Source: Tanypteryx hageni
Taxonomy: Eukaryota > Arthropoda > Insecta > Odonata > Petaluridae
Assembly: GCA_028673005.1 (NCBI GenBank)
Contig: CM054115.1
Span: 194,440,370-194,504,369 of the forward strand
DNA length: 64,000 nucleotides
Direction: 5' to 3'
Part shown: positions 1 to 10,330 of the stretch, piece after piece
Layout: the number at the start of each line of letters is the position of its first letter
Position numbering within the stretch: position 1 is the stretch's first letter
Program-made: the position numbers and the translations under genes
Notes under the pieces: generated by a model
Seen by the model: only the letters and a program-made list of their open reading frames with translations
What the model was told of the DNA's origin: nothing
Database searches by the model: none

Positions 1-629
1 TCTCTTCCCTGCTAATGTAGGTACGCAAAGGCATCCTCTTCCAGAAAAGCCTGGTTTTGTCAACATTGAAAACTTGCTTCGGGCTGTACACTCCACCTGC
101 TACAATGTGTTGCAATGCCTTGGGAAATGTGGCAGCAGCAGCATAGTCTGCACTTGCAGCTTCTCCACTAACTTTAAAGCAGTGCAAATTTTGACGATGA
201 ATGAATTTATCGAATCATTCTTTACTTGCAGAGAATGGTTCTTCAGCAACACCCTGGTCCTGCTGTATGTATTTATACAGCTGCAATACTTTAGCCCTTA
301 TGGCAGGTGATGAAAGATTCATCCTCTTCTGGTTCTGGTGTTCTACCCAAATCCCCAACCTATTCTCCATTTTTTTCCACAATAGGGTTTCGCATCCTCA
401 TGGTTTTCTTCACAGATAAGAGATTCGAGTGCAAAATGGAACTGTATTTTCTCAGCATTCTTTTTGTGGAGCAAATGGTAGACTCACCGAGGTTGTAGGC
501 TTGACCGATGGAAGCAGATCCTTCTCTAGCATCAGCACGGTTTAAAATTTTGAGTTTTTGCTCCAGCGTCAATGCACTCCTCTTCATTTCAGGCTCGGTG
601 TGAGGGGAAGTTGTGCACTTGAGAGCCAT
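1..629 (-). pseudogene. Tigger/pogo-type transposase relic (N-terminal half), cut by the left edge
   Basis: Read on the minus strand from about 629, this encodes a CENP-B-like N-terminal helix-turn-helix (KRSALTLEQKLKILNRADA...) followed by the second HTH_Tnp_Tc5/CENP-B domain with 'EEPFSASKE', 'FKVSGEAASADYAAAA' and 'QVFNVDKT', where the last residue group should be the NxDET start of the DDE domain. This order is diagnostic of Tigger transposases (Tc1/mariner superfamily). The frame shifts by one base near 370 and a TGA replaces the usual Trp of 'EWFDKF' near 230, so it is dead. The DDE domain lies beyond the window. It sits in intron 4 of MFSD14. Confidence 0.85.
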
Positions 630-689
630 TCTTTCAATGGTAACAGTGGAAAAACACATTACAAAGACACAAAGAAGTACTAATGTGCA

Positions 690-749
690 CAGCACAACGG
701 ACAAAGGGACTAACAGCACGATGGACAAAGGAACTAACAACACAACTGG
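690..749 (+). repeat. Short tandem repeat, 24-bp unit, about 2.5 copies
   Basis: Units beginning cagcacaacggacaaaggga (690), cagcacgatggacaaaggaa (714) and a partial caacacaactgg (738). It lies just upstream of the Tigger relic. Confidence 0.7.
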
Positions 750-1040
750 TAACTCCTAACTGGAGGAAATCACAGAAGATATCCAAGGCATTGTTTGTGA
801 AGAAGGGGGAGGGGGGCAACTGACTAGTAAGGGAAAACGCCCAAGGGCCATCCCCTCCACTAAATCAGGGCTTCCCCACTGCATTTCGATAGATCTCCTG
901 CGCATTTACGACATCCTCTTTTGTACTTGGGATGAGTTTATTGACCCAAACCACAAATCATTCGTTATCTGAAGAAAAATGCTTAATAGACAAACCTTCA
1001 CAAGTGTGCTCAAACAATATCACAAAATCTCCCTCACATG

Positions 1041-1111
1041 TCCACTCCACTCTCCAATATCTACTCCATTCTCCAATACCCACTCCACTCTCCAATACCC
1101 ACTCCACTCTC
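1041..1111 (+). repeat. Short tandem repeat, unit about 19-20 bp
   Basis: Repeated actccactctccaatacc units, about 3.5 copies, slightly diverged. No coding meaning is seen; the stretch 750-1370 otherwise holds nothing I can name. Confidence 0.7.
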
Positions 1112-1370
1112 ATCTCTATTACTGTAATACTAATATGCACAGCATAAGAGACAATGAGAGACTGAATGGTTGCCTTGAGGTGTAGTGGAGAACTTTCTTG
1201 CATTTTTATTGTACTGGCCACAAAACCGCATAAGAGCAAATCGAAGACACATAAAAAGAAATTCGGATAGCAATAGGTTTGTCGCATAATAGTGAATTTG
1301 CATAAAGCAAACCCGCATAAAAAGAGGGAAACCTGTAGTTAACAGAAGTTACAAAAAAGGCATTAAAATT

Positions 1371-1800
1371 ACTAAGTAAAAAAGCAATTGATGGATTAAA
1401 CCGATCCGAAGATCCTATGCAGACAGGCATAAGCTGTTATGTTGGAATAATTTTGAAACGAGAAAAAAGTCTGCTATGACTGGGAATCGAACCCAGGTCT
1501 TCCACTTGCCGGGCGGATATTCTACCTCTGAACTATCGTAGCAGATCAATTTTCTCGTTTCTGAACGAGGATGTTTTCTTGGTTGGAACGGAACTAGCCA
1601 AGCTAGTATCAAACTGCCCCAACGGATGTCCTCGAAGAGATACATCGAAGAAAACTCCTCCCTCTCAAATGGTGAGATTGCCAAGTAAGAAATTGATGGA
1701 TTAAACCGATCCGAAGATCCTATGCAGACAGGCATAAGCTGTAATGTTGGGAATAATTTTGAAACGAGAAAAAAGTCGATTCCCGGTCATAGCAGACTTT
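1371..1800. repeat. Direct duplication flanking a tRNA-like unit
   Basis: About 95 bp ending in gaaacgagaaaaaagtc occurs at 1371-1471 and again at 1683-1777, nearly identical. After the first copy comes the antisense of a tRNA-like unit. After the second comes gattcccggtcatagcaga, the same unit's 3' end in the opposite orientation followed again by a T run. This is what a duplicated and partly inverted SINE-like repeat would leave. Confidence 0.7.
1472..1543 (-). repeat. tRNA-Gly-like sequence, likely tRNA pseudogene or SINE head
   Basis: The minus strand folds like a tRNA. The acceptor GCTACGA pairs with TCATAGC with one mismatch, there is a GTTC/GAAT D-arm, and a CTGGG/CCCAG T-arm encloses the perfect box B GGTTCGATTCC. 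Box A reads TAGTTCAGAGG. A TTTTTT run follows the 3' end, as a Pol III terminator would. The anticodon loop is CCGGCAA: the invariant T33 is C, and the anticodon position reads GGC rather than a Gly GCC. With the surrounding duplication this argues against a functional tRNA gene. Confidence 0.6.
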
Positions 1801-3436
1801 TTTCTATTCTCGCCTCGGATGCTTTTCAAGTACAATGTAACGTATGCCTAATGAGTCTACAATGAAACAAGTATCTTGTATCTCATAAACAGATGTGCAG
1901 AATGTACAGTGATTTTTCGAAACATGATTTTATGATCTTTTAAAATCACTAGTACATGAATATAACACAGGGCTACATTTAAAATTTCATTTTTTGGATA
2001 AAAACATCGCGTTATATTCGAAACAATACGGTATTTTATATAGCAATAACTACAATAGCCAAGTAAAACTAATAGGAACTTCTTTTAATGACTAATGAAA
2101 AATAATACAAATTGCTAATTATTCTTAATGATACATATCCATAGCCCTGAGAGACGAAAGAAAATATCCAATACCATTTATAAACGAAAGGACAGGTAAC
2201 AACAGTAAAAAACACAGGTATTGCTAAATTCAATATTCTAGCTTTATTATTTACTAGCAGATTTACCCAGCATTGCATGGGTTGCTGTTTAAATGAAATA
2301 AACATATTTTATTACTAAAATTTATAAACTTTATTTAAAACTTTTCATATTGATTTTTGAAATACAAATTATCTAATAATTTACTACTTCTAATATTAAG
2401 GGTTACTATATATAAAATAATTAAAATTTATTAATCACACTTAAAATCAATCAAAATAAAATAGGTAAATACCAGCAATGTGTTGAAAAAAACGTTAAAT
2501 TCAAATTTAAATTAAATAATATACGTTAAGCACGATTCACTAAATAAGAATATTTATTAAGTAACTAAATAAATAAATCGAAACAACATTAAGTCCTTGG
2601 ACTTCAACAACGTTATTGTCATCAAGGTATTTATCATTGAAAATGTAAATTTAGTCCAAATTAATGGGAATAAAGGTGAAATGTAAGCGATTTCAAGTCA
2701 AAGACAAAAAAAGAGGATATGAATAAAAAAATATGATCATTCTTCTTAAATACTGTGCAGGTACGAAGTTCTTATGTCAATTTGACAAATTTATATAAGC
2801 AAATGAATGAAAGCCTGCACTTATAGAAGTCAATTTTACGTGTTATCTTACAGGGAATTAAAAAAATGCAAATAACTTTTTTGTGGGAAATCTGTCAGGA
2901 ATTTAAACTACCATACAACCTTTCCCTTAGTACCCCCAATATTCATGCCAAGTTTCGTTATGATACCTTTGAAGGTGTGGATTTGTATAGCATAACATAC
3001 ATCCAAACATTTGAAATTATAGAATAGATTTATTAATATTCATGGTAGGTCAAATATTTACTTTACAAAAAATATAGTACTATCATTTGAAGATAAGGGC
3101 AATCAGAGATGTGCTGCCATCTATGGGTGACTACGAGAGTTAAACCTAACCCTAATTTTTTTCTTGGACTCGCATTTGTGCTGAAGGGTGATTTTTTCAT
3201 TATAGATTTTGACAAAAAACATCAGCTTGTATTTGGTAGGTTACGGTAGGTAGCTTATATGCTAGGTGTGGGCCTGTATATCATCTAATCCAGCACATCT
3301 ATGTCCTGAACATGGCAGATAAAAGGAATTTTACTGTAACCTTTTTAGAAATGCAGCTTATGAGATATTGCTTATTACATCAAGCTTGAAAATGATAACA
3401 TAAGAATGTCCATTTAATGCAAATATGCCCACTTAC
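1801..3436 (-). other. MFSD14 intron 4, non-coding; holds a MITE end and an interspersed repeat
   Basis: No gene is seen. Around 2006-2033, tcgcgttatattcg...aatacggta resembles the right end of the TA-flanked MITE found complete at 58853-59187. The rest is AT-rich and includes the repeat listed at 2256-3026. Confidence 0.5.
2256..3026 (+). repeat. Decayed interspersed repeat starting with the CTAGCAG...CCCAGC motif
   Basis: It starts ctagcagatttacccagcat and ends near 'cataacatacatccaaacat' plus an AT-rich tail. The same start motif (CTAGCAGATnnnCCCGGCGTTG-like) recurs at 3960, 12600 (antisense), 15240 and 59330 (antisense). I cannot place the family; ends of this form are common in arthropod genomes. 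Confidence 0.5.
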
Positions 3437-3564
3437 CAAGTATTTATGGTCATCAGTGGAATTGGAGCACAAGTGAAAAAGACTGTGATAAGGAGGAAAA
3501 ACTTGCGGCCCCAGACATCAGAGAGTGCGCCTATTAGGGGAGCACTCAAAAAAGAGAGGAAACC
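3437..3564 (-). CDS. MFSD14: MFSD14, coding exon 4 (MFS motif A)
   Basis: A 128-nt exon with an AG acceptor (3566-3565) and a GTAAGT donor (3436-3435). It opens in phase 0 and ends after the first two bases of a Trp codon (TG|G), so the next exon should start with G. The peptide starts GFLSFLSAPLIGALSDVWGR and goes on KFFLLITVFFTCAPIPLMTI. GALSDVWGRK is the major facilitator motif A (G-x-L-a-D-x-x-G-R-K) in the loop between helices 2 and 3. The following Trp would begin the WW(Y/F)F segment of the family; no sequence for it occurs in positions 1-3436, so intron 4 extends past the window edge. The gene is therefore partial here. Confidence 0.96.
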
Positions 3565-3956
3565 CTGTAAATTAGAAAGAAGAGACATAAGACAATAATA
3601 TTTTTTTACACTTTTTGCAAATGAACGATATAATTACATTGAATTCCAACAAAGCATTAAGTATGTCATAAAAGGTTAGCACATAAAGACTCATTCAAAT
3701 CTAAACTAGTTAGGAAAGAGTACAACATATAACAAATAGGCACATATCGTGCAATGGAGTATTTTAAACTTAAATGATATAGTATGAACGAATGCACAAC
3801 ATAAAACAGCCAAACGACATGACCCAGTTATGTGTCTCTGTTTACAAAAGTTTCTTTCTTCTCATAAGTTGGTGTTTTAATAAACGTATTTAAGTAATTT
3901 TTGTATGACTAAATATAGCACAAAGTTTCTCAAAGCTGAAAATTGCAAAAATAATT
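3565..3956 (-). other. Start of MFSD14 intron 3, no feature seen
   Basis: AT-rich intronic sequence without recognisable coding or repeat signal. Confidence 0.6.
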
Positions 3957-4330
3957 AAGACTAGCAGAAATGCCGGGCTTCGCTCGGGAAAGAGTTTTCT
4001 TTTAAGCAACAAAAATTTTTATTATTTTTATTGATATATCACTTTTGTTGTCATATTACAATAAAAATAATACAATAAATTTTGAAATATTTATAAATTT
4101 ACTTACTTTTGCTGTCGGGTACCCCAAGTTTTGAATTGCTTGTTCGGGGGTTTGAGGGCGGAGCTCCACAAAAAAAGATCCAAACTTTACCAAACATTCT
4201 CCATTCCTTAATTATGCAAGTGATGTTTACATTAACATTTACTATTACATTGTATTGTAAAGTTTTAGCATTAATATAACTATGCATTAAGGTCTTACTT
4301 AATATTCGCATGGATAGATGCACCGAATAC
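3957..4330 (+). repeat. Second copy of the CTAGCAG-type interspersed repeat
   Basis: It begins ctagcagaaatgccgggctt followed by cgctcggg, the motif shared with 2258, 12600, 15240 and 59330. The body is AT-rich and lacks a credible open frame. The right limit is approximate. Confidence 0.45.
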
Positions 4331-4729
4331 TTTAAAGCAGCATTAAAATTATGTGGATTATGTCAATACTATTATCCAAAATGTAAACAATAAACAACAT
4401 CTTGGTTGCCAAACAAATGTAAGTAGATGTATCGATTTATGATGTGATAAATCTTTCAATGTTAATGGTAAAAGATAATAATGTTCTAAAATTGCTTAAA
4501 AATCATTTGACTCACTTTAAAAGTATTCATACACTATATTTAGGCATGAATCCATTTGTACCCTTTATCTTGGCGTTGGCTATTCTTCCTTTATGGCACA
4601 CCATGGCGTGGATTTTCCTTGCATTAATCTTTACGGGGCTAGCTCCCTTTGAAGAGGACAACAATTAAGAAATTTAACTTTGTTGCCACCTGAAAAAGGG
4701 TCATCTAAACCAATAAATTTTGTGCTTAA

Positions 4730-5462
4730 CCTTTTCACTGTTACCGACGCATATATGCGTCGAGGTAGTGCACAGCCACTACTGCTATCGACGCATATAT
4801 GCGGGTGGGCAGAGCGGTGCCCTTACTGCTAACAATGCATATATGCATTTCAAGCTTTTCCGTTCACTGCTCAAAACACATTTAGTCGTAGCGATGCTAA
4901 CGAAGTGCCTTGGATTTTTGTGGTACTAACAGATGTTTTAGGCACTCTGTAGATGGTGTAGACATATTTTCAAGCTGTTTTTAGTCTAACCTTGGACGAT
5001 GAAAAAGGCTGCTTCTACTTCGTTCCCTGGGTTTTTTGCATCCGCATAAAACCTTTTTCGTCCCTTGGCCATCACTTTTCTCACCCCCTATGCCCTAAAA
5101 GGCCTAAAACAGATGGAAAAAAGCCAGAAATATCTTCAGTTCTGCGTCAACTTTCATACGTAGTACATCCCATTCTCAAACCAAATTTTTTTAGTCACGT
5201 TTAGATTCTTTTGTTTTCTTTTGCTATTAATAAAAAGAATCAACAAAAAAAATGAAAATATCTTTTCGAGATGGTTAATAATCAATATGAATGTAAATGA
5301 TTGACAAAATAACTTGTAAAATATAAAGAGGCTAAAAGACAAACGAAGGAACGTAGACGCGGAGCTCCTAGAAAAAGTATTCAGCACAGGGGTGCCTTAA
5401 AGGTCACTGGACTCGGCACAGGTGGCTGATGGAGAAGCTTAACGTCCATAGCAGCGAAAAGG
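4730..5462. mobile_element. TTAA-flanked MITE, piggyBac-type
   Basis: TTAA occurs at 4726-4729 and 5463-5466. The terminal inverted repeats are CCTTTTCACTGTTACCGACG on the left and, on the reverse strand of the right end, CCTTTTCGCTGCTATGGACG (15 of 20 match). TTAA duplication is specific to piggyBac-like elements. The left subterminal part carries the palindrome GACGCATATATGCGTC and two diverged repeats of it (near 4790 and 4830), a likely transposase-binding array. No transposase is encoded. It lies in intron 3. Confidence 0.75.
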
Positions 5463-5466
5463 TTAA

Positions 5467-5820
5467 AGGAATCTTTCAAGCGATTTAGCATGTAATACGA
5501 CAAAACATGAACAGAATTAAAATATTCAGTCTTTGGTGCGTAAAATAAGCCATTTCCCGTAATCTTACGTTAATATTTAGGTATATTTATATCTACATCA
5601 GTGAAGGGCTACATGGCATTCTGGGGTTTCTCCACACCATTTCCCATCCATTCTTATATTAATAGTATTTTGTTGACCCCATGGGGTATAAGAGACCCCA
5701 TGGTCTGCAAACCTAGACCAAGTTCTTCCTTTGGTCCATTGGATGGCCCATGAAACTTTTGAATTCGATATATAATAAATCACTTCTTAATATATATATC
5801 TCTCGTTCTTCATCTTTGTC
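5467..5820. other. Intronic sequence with a short dyad, no gene
   Basis: The only structure seen is an imperfect palindrome around 5673-5705 (gaccccatggggt then gaccccatggtc). It may be the 5' end of the Penelope element that follows. Confidence 0.4.
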
Positions 5821-6560
5821 ATTCATCGAATTCCATATCTGACCTTCACGCTGCTTTCCTTCAAACAGCTAATGATATCACCGCACATTGCAACAGACTT
5901 CTCTGTAAACTCTCTCTGATTTGCGTCCAGCACCTCAAACTTGGTCTTCCCCTTCTGTTCATATCAGCTGGCGAGGTCAAAATACCACCTCCTTCCCCAC
6001 CACTCCTCGGCCAAACTCCCTGCCTTGCAGACTTCCTGGGATTCCCAACACCACCATCACTCTTTATCATGAAAAAGACCCACACATTCCTAACCTGCAA
6101 ATCTTTGAAGCGCTCCAATTTTTCACACACTCCTGCCACCACCTCCTCATCTTGCCAACTAGACGAAGTCATGAACCTTTCTTCCCACGTACTTACCCAT
6201 GCTGAGAATGAACTCCTATCACACAGCCTTTCTTTTTGTCCCACTATCATATTTGATCATTTTCACCTCCTTGCCGATGTTCAGTCCTTTGCCCGCACAC
6301 TACGTCTAAAAACCAACCCTCCCAAAGAAGACTCTCTTGCCCCTGCCAACCCAAAACTCCCTCCCGGCCTTCCACCTGCCTTTTCCATTTTCAAACCTCC
6401 TTCCCAATACATTCCACCCACCCTTCCTTCCCTACACCCTGTCGAACAATATCTCAATTATATCTTTTTCAGAATCTCCCAACCCAACTATTCCGATCTT
6501 ATTGACCACACAGACAATCTTACCAGACGTGAAAGGCATGCCATTTCTACACTTAACCCT
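5821..6560 (+). pseudogene. Penelope-like element, N-terminal region
   Basis: The plus-strand frame encodes the low-complexity and conserved N-terminal part typical of PLE polyproteins: 'LSSHVLTHAENELLSHSLSF' followed by C-P-T, then a 'DVQSFARTLRLKTN' block, a Pro-rich linker and 'DLIDHTDNLTRRERHAISTL', which normally runs directly into the RT. It is interrupted at about 6555; the reading continues at 7612-7979. No start is clearly preserved. It lies in MFSD14 intron 3. Confidence 0.75.
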
Positions 6561-7272
6561 TTATGTACCAAAGGTAATTTTAAGTACCACTATCTTTGAG
6601 TGTATATACTTTCAATATATTTGAATTTTTGAGGGTGATAACTATAGGGTTTCATTTATTATAGATTTTTCGCTACCAGTAGATGTCAGCATTTCTTTAA
6701 CACTATTATTTTGTTACCAAATGGTTTATCAATAGTTAGTGTCACCACAGCAGCCATTACTGTGCTCAGTAATTGACATCGGTTGGAATTTACCTTTATT
6801 CAACAAAAAGTCTATGAGGTAGGCATTTTGGAATTTTTTTGGTCATTTTTTGAAGGGTAAATATTGATTATAAGTCGTAATTAACTTATTAAACTTATTA
6901 AAGTACCGTCAGCACTTATGGACTTGACCATGTAAATATACGTTTTTCTGCTTTTTTCGAATGTGTAAGTTAAGTACTTATCACTTGCCTGTATTTTTTG
7001 TTGAAATATATATAAGCAATTTTATAATGCTATACAAATTGCTCATCATATTGTTGTTTTATTGTTGGAAACGTTTGTTTTATATTCTTTATTAGCTAAT
7101 TTTCTTAGTCCTTACTAATCATTGTCTTGAAAGAAGTGTATACTATATATAGGAGTAAATATTTTATTAAATACAACTATTATTGTAATTAATACTGTTT
7201 ATTTATTTCTTCTGAAAAATAAAATCCAAGGGCTAACTATACATTAGCATTTTATCTCTCTTTCTCTCTCTC

Positions 7273-7440
7273 TAAATATACGAGGTGTGGCTATTAAATA
7301 ACGAGACTGGTGGCAAATGTGTGGTTTATTATTACAATCTTACAACTTAACTGTTATCCCCTTCAACATACTCTCCTTCCCTATCTATACACCGTTGCAT
7401 ACGAATTTTCATTGTTGGAAACAGTGCTGCAGGTCATCAC
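7273..7440 (-). mobile_element. mariner transposon fragment (C-terminus of transposase plus terminal repeat)
   Basis: The minus strand reads KIRMQRCIDREGEYVEGDNS then a stop, which is the C-terminal motif of mariner-family transposases (the W..C....G.YFEGDN type). Downstream, the end TACGAGGTGTGGCTATTAAA, after a TA, has the form of a mariner terminal inverted repeat. The rest of the element is missing. Confidence 0.65.
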
Positions 7441-7539
7441 GTGTCAACTCTTTCAGCTTATATCAATAATGAGGTCAGGCTCAACCCTGTGGAATTTACT
7501 CATCGAGAAAAAGAAAGAACTTCCACAAATTTATTTTGC

Positions 7540-7576
7540 GTGACCGGTTTCACTACCATCGCAGCATCATCAGGTG
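7540..7576 (-). ncRNA. Hammerhead ribozyme-like motif (Penelope terminal region)
   Basis: On the minus strand the catalytic core CUGAUGA (7573-7567) is followed by a stem II of GCUGC/GUAGU with a GAUG loop, then GAAA and ACCGGUC. The CCGG is a self-complementary 4-nt stem III followed by U-C, the expected U16.1-H17 cleavage dinucleotide. Short palindromic stem III hammerheads that work as dimers are known from Penelope terminal repeats. Stem I pairing is poor here, so activity is doubtful. Confidence 0.55.
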
Positions 7577-7611
7577 ATAAAATATAAAGGACGTTTTTGC
7601 TTGTAATATTT

Positions 7612-7979
7612 CTTCCTTCCTCAATGTTCCTCAACCTAGACGACTATCCCGCTCTCAATCTCCCATCAAGGCCATCATCATCCTCCCTGCCAACAAGGGC
7701 ACCACCACGGTTGTGATGGATCACGCCAAATACAATGAGGAAGCCGAGCACCAACTTTCTGACAAAACCTTTTACCATCACCTTACTTCCAACCCCAAAG
7801 ACCATCACTCCTCCCAAATTTCGTCCTATCTTTATTCCTCCGGAAAACAGGAAGGCCTTCCCGATTCCGCCATTGCTCTAATGATCCCCAACAAACCCTG
7901 CACACCCACATTCTACCTTCTCCCTAAAAGTCATAAACCCAACATCCCTGGCTGTCCCATTGTTGCCAGCTTTAATTGA
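7612..7979 (+). pseudogene. Penelope-like element, start of reverse transcriptase
   Basis: Continues the frame broken at 6560. It contains 'AIIILPANKGTTTVVMDHAK' (PLE RT motif 1, K/LPADKG..TVV), a variable region, and 'TFYLLPKSHKPNIPGCPIVA', the conserved RT motif 2 of PLEs ('YGLPKIHKP..P.RPI'). It stops at 7977 where unrelated repeat sequence begins, so the catalytic RT motifs are absent. Confidence 0.8.
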
Positions 7980-7989
7980 TACCTTTTAT

Positions 7990-9030
7990 ATATGCAATAT
8001 ATCATCTTTTGCAGACCCTTTTTGATAAAAATGATATTGCACAAAAATAAAGGGTAGTTTATTCTTGGTGATTTTTAGAAAAATTTCATTTACTCAAAAA
8101 CGGCTCTAAGGAATTTGATTTAAATCAATCCAATTGTAGAGCCTAATGTCACAAATAACATTGTGTAAGCCGTATGTCTCAAAAAATCACTATATGGCAT
8201 CCAGTGACATTACAATGTATGCTAAGCTACCTTACTTAAGCCCTTTGACGTCACACCTCCACCGCGATCCACTCAAAATCTTAAAACAGCCTAGGTGGTT
8301 AAACTAAATCGAATGATATTTCATATTTGTGGATACACCACCTTTTTGAACCAAAAGGATGGCATTTCTTTAAATTTTAAACTCAAGTTTCATCATCAGA
8401 AATAGTGGTGTTGGTGGTGAAGTTCAAACTGGGCTACAAAATAATTAAGTTGAGAGTTATTACGTTTGTTTACTTCGGAAACTGCTAATAATGAGCATTA
8501 TAAATATAATATGTCCTTTTCTAGGGCGCCAAAGTTTAAACTGAACTTGGAAACAAAAAAATAGAAGCAATTCACGCTTGTTGTCATTGCAAATTCAAAT
8601 AATCGGTGCAAAACAGAAGTAATGGTTATAAAAACTTTTGTTGCGAAGTGCAAATTCACGAACTGCAGGCATACGAAGTTCAAAATGGTGGTGCAATATC
8701 ATTCATAATAGACACCGAAAAGATGAATGATATTGCACAACAATTAAGGGTACTTTATTCTTGGATATTTTGAAACAAAATTCAATTTACACAAAAATGG
8801 TTAAAAGAATTTTGATTAAAATCCATCCAAACGTACAGCCTGATGTCACAAACAATACTAACTAAGCCATACAAGTAGTTGGTGCTTACATTCTGCAAGA
8901 ATTTCATCTCACCCTGATAAATGTTAATTTTTCGAAGTCTGATGTCATAAATAATGCTAAACCATAAGTCCCAATATAATTACTTCATATTGTCCAGTGG
9001 CATTAAAATATATGCTAAACTACAGTTAAC
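7990..9030. repeat. Two diverged direct repeats, each led by a hairpin
   Basis: A block starting atgatattgcac (8030-8240) recurs at 8725-9017 with the same order of landmarks: an A-rich part, gcctgatgtcacaaa-type, then ccagtggcatta...atgctaaactac. Each copy is preceded by an inverted partner of its start (for example gtgcaatatcattcat at 8687 against atgaatgatattgcac at 8725). The 450 bp between the copies is non-coding. The family is unidentified. Confidence 0.55.
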
Positions 9031-9391
9031 TTTGATTTATAAGCATTTTTCTTTTATAAGTGTACACAGTCGACCAAACGTATATGCATATATGAGAAAG
9101 TTTGTGCAATGTATATTGCATCGTATATTTTGCCTTAAGTTACCTTCATTGTTAATTGAACGGCTCAACGTGCAACTCATTTCATTGCCAAAATTCACCA
9201 ATTCAGTAAGTAAATCCCGAATAAATCTAGTGTTATTTGCCACCATCTTCTCCAAATCCTCTAATAAGATAACTTGATTGCATATACTTTCATTCTGCAA
9301 TGTCTCAATCCGATGTGAGTGTCACACCTTGTGGGATTCCCTTGTAAGTCTCACTCTTCCTCCGTTGACTCAACACGAAGGAGTAACACAC
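9031..9391. other. Intronic, no gene seen
   Basis: No coding or transposon signal identified. The segment 9301-9391 may belong to the retroelement whose gag follows. Confidence 0.4.
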
Positions 9392-10330
9392 TCACAGGGG
9401 TCCAGGTTGGGCAGTTTCTCCTGACCCGGCATCATTTGAAAGTCTTCCAACAGGAGGCCGCCCATGGCATTGCCTTGCCAAGTGGCCACGTTCGCCGCAT
9501 GAATAATATCTCTGCCCACTGCTACATTGTCTCGCAAAAAGGCCTATGGCCTCGCATACATCACAGCGTCCCTCTGCCGGAGCACAAAAGACATGCCTGG
9601 TAAGTGAAGGAGACCTGGGACTGCGATCCACTTCCCTGATTCTCATGAGTGTTTCGATGGCGGGGTCAAAGGTCCCAGGCACTACCAAATGACAAAACCT
9701 TCCCAGCTCGCCCGGAAGGCCCCTCAGGAAGGCGTCAAGGGCCCTTTGATCCACCTCATAGCGGATTGCCTCCACATATTCAGATGTGCCCATGGCCTCA
9801 TATGTGTGTGCGTTTGCCAGCCACACCCGGTCTGTGAAGGCCTCGCTATTCTCCCGTGGTCGCCAAAAGTTCTCAGTAAAATAGAGCAGTGCGTTTGGGC
9901 CTATAACTGCACACCAAGCATTCTTTTAAACTCCGCTAGTCCGCGGTCTCCCTATACTCAACTTACTGCGGCAGAATTCCGCAGCTTCGTCACCTAAGCA
10001 TAGCTTCATGGCTTTCAGCGTCTCTTCATCTGTCCAGCCACTTAATTTGGTGACCTGCTCTGCCGTTTCAAAATAAGCAATCACTTTCTCCTAGGGTAAG
10101 GTGGAAAAAACATCAATATTTCCCAAAAGGGAAAAGTTTCCTCTCATGATGGAGGGTGATGCGTGATCTCTCACTCCCGGAATCCTATCCTCGAGTCCTC
10201 CACTTCCCTCTACCAGGAACAGAATTTTCTCCACCAACTCATCAATGACCTGCTGTAACTCAACTTTTTTCCCACCAACGCTAACACGACTAGCTATATC
10301 GATGTTAGACTCAATCTCCTCACAATATCA
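9392..10330 (-). pseudogene. Ty3/Gypsy-like gag relic with zinc knuckles
   Basis: The minus strand encodes a gag-like capsid region ('KLSGWTDEETLKAMKLCLGD', 'ENFWRPRENSEAFTDRVW', 'LDAFLRGLPGELGRFC') and then two nucleocapsid knuckles. The second, CGERGHLARQC-type, is intact (C-x2-C-x4-H-x4-C). The first has lost its His and reads CDVCEAIGLFARQC. A stop interrupts the frame near 10090 and a frameshift lies near 9900. Pol and LTRs are not recognisable beside it. It lies in MFSD14 intron 3. Confidence 0.75.

Larger units (their letters stand above)
6555..7611. mobile_element. Composite insertion inside the Penelope reading frame
   Basis: About 1.06 kb of unrelated sequence separates 'RRERHAISTL' (ends 6554) from the RT start at about 7612. 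Its left edge reads TTAACCCTTTATGTACC, resembling a piggyBac-type end. Further right it contains the end of a mariner element (7273-7440) and, antisense, a Penelope terminal region with a hammerhead-like motif (7540-7576). The part from 6600 to 7270 is AT-rich and unidentified. Confidence 0.55.

Noticed and set aside
1472..1543. Functional tRNA gene
   Set aside because: The anticodon loop lacks T33, there is an acceptor mismatch and it sits in a duplicated repeat, so a pseudo-tRNA or SINE head is more likely.
5861..6250. 129-codon minus-strand frame
   Set aside because: Antisense of the Penelope N-terminal coding sequence, with no family features.
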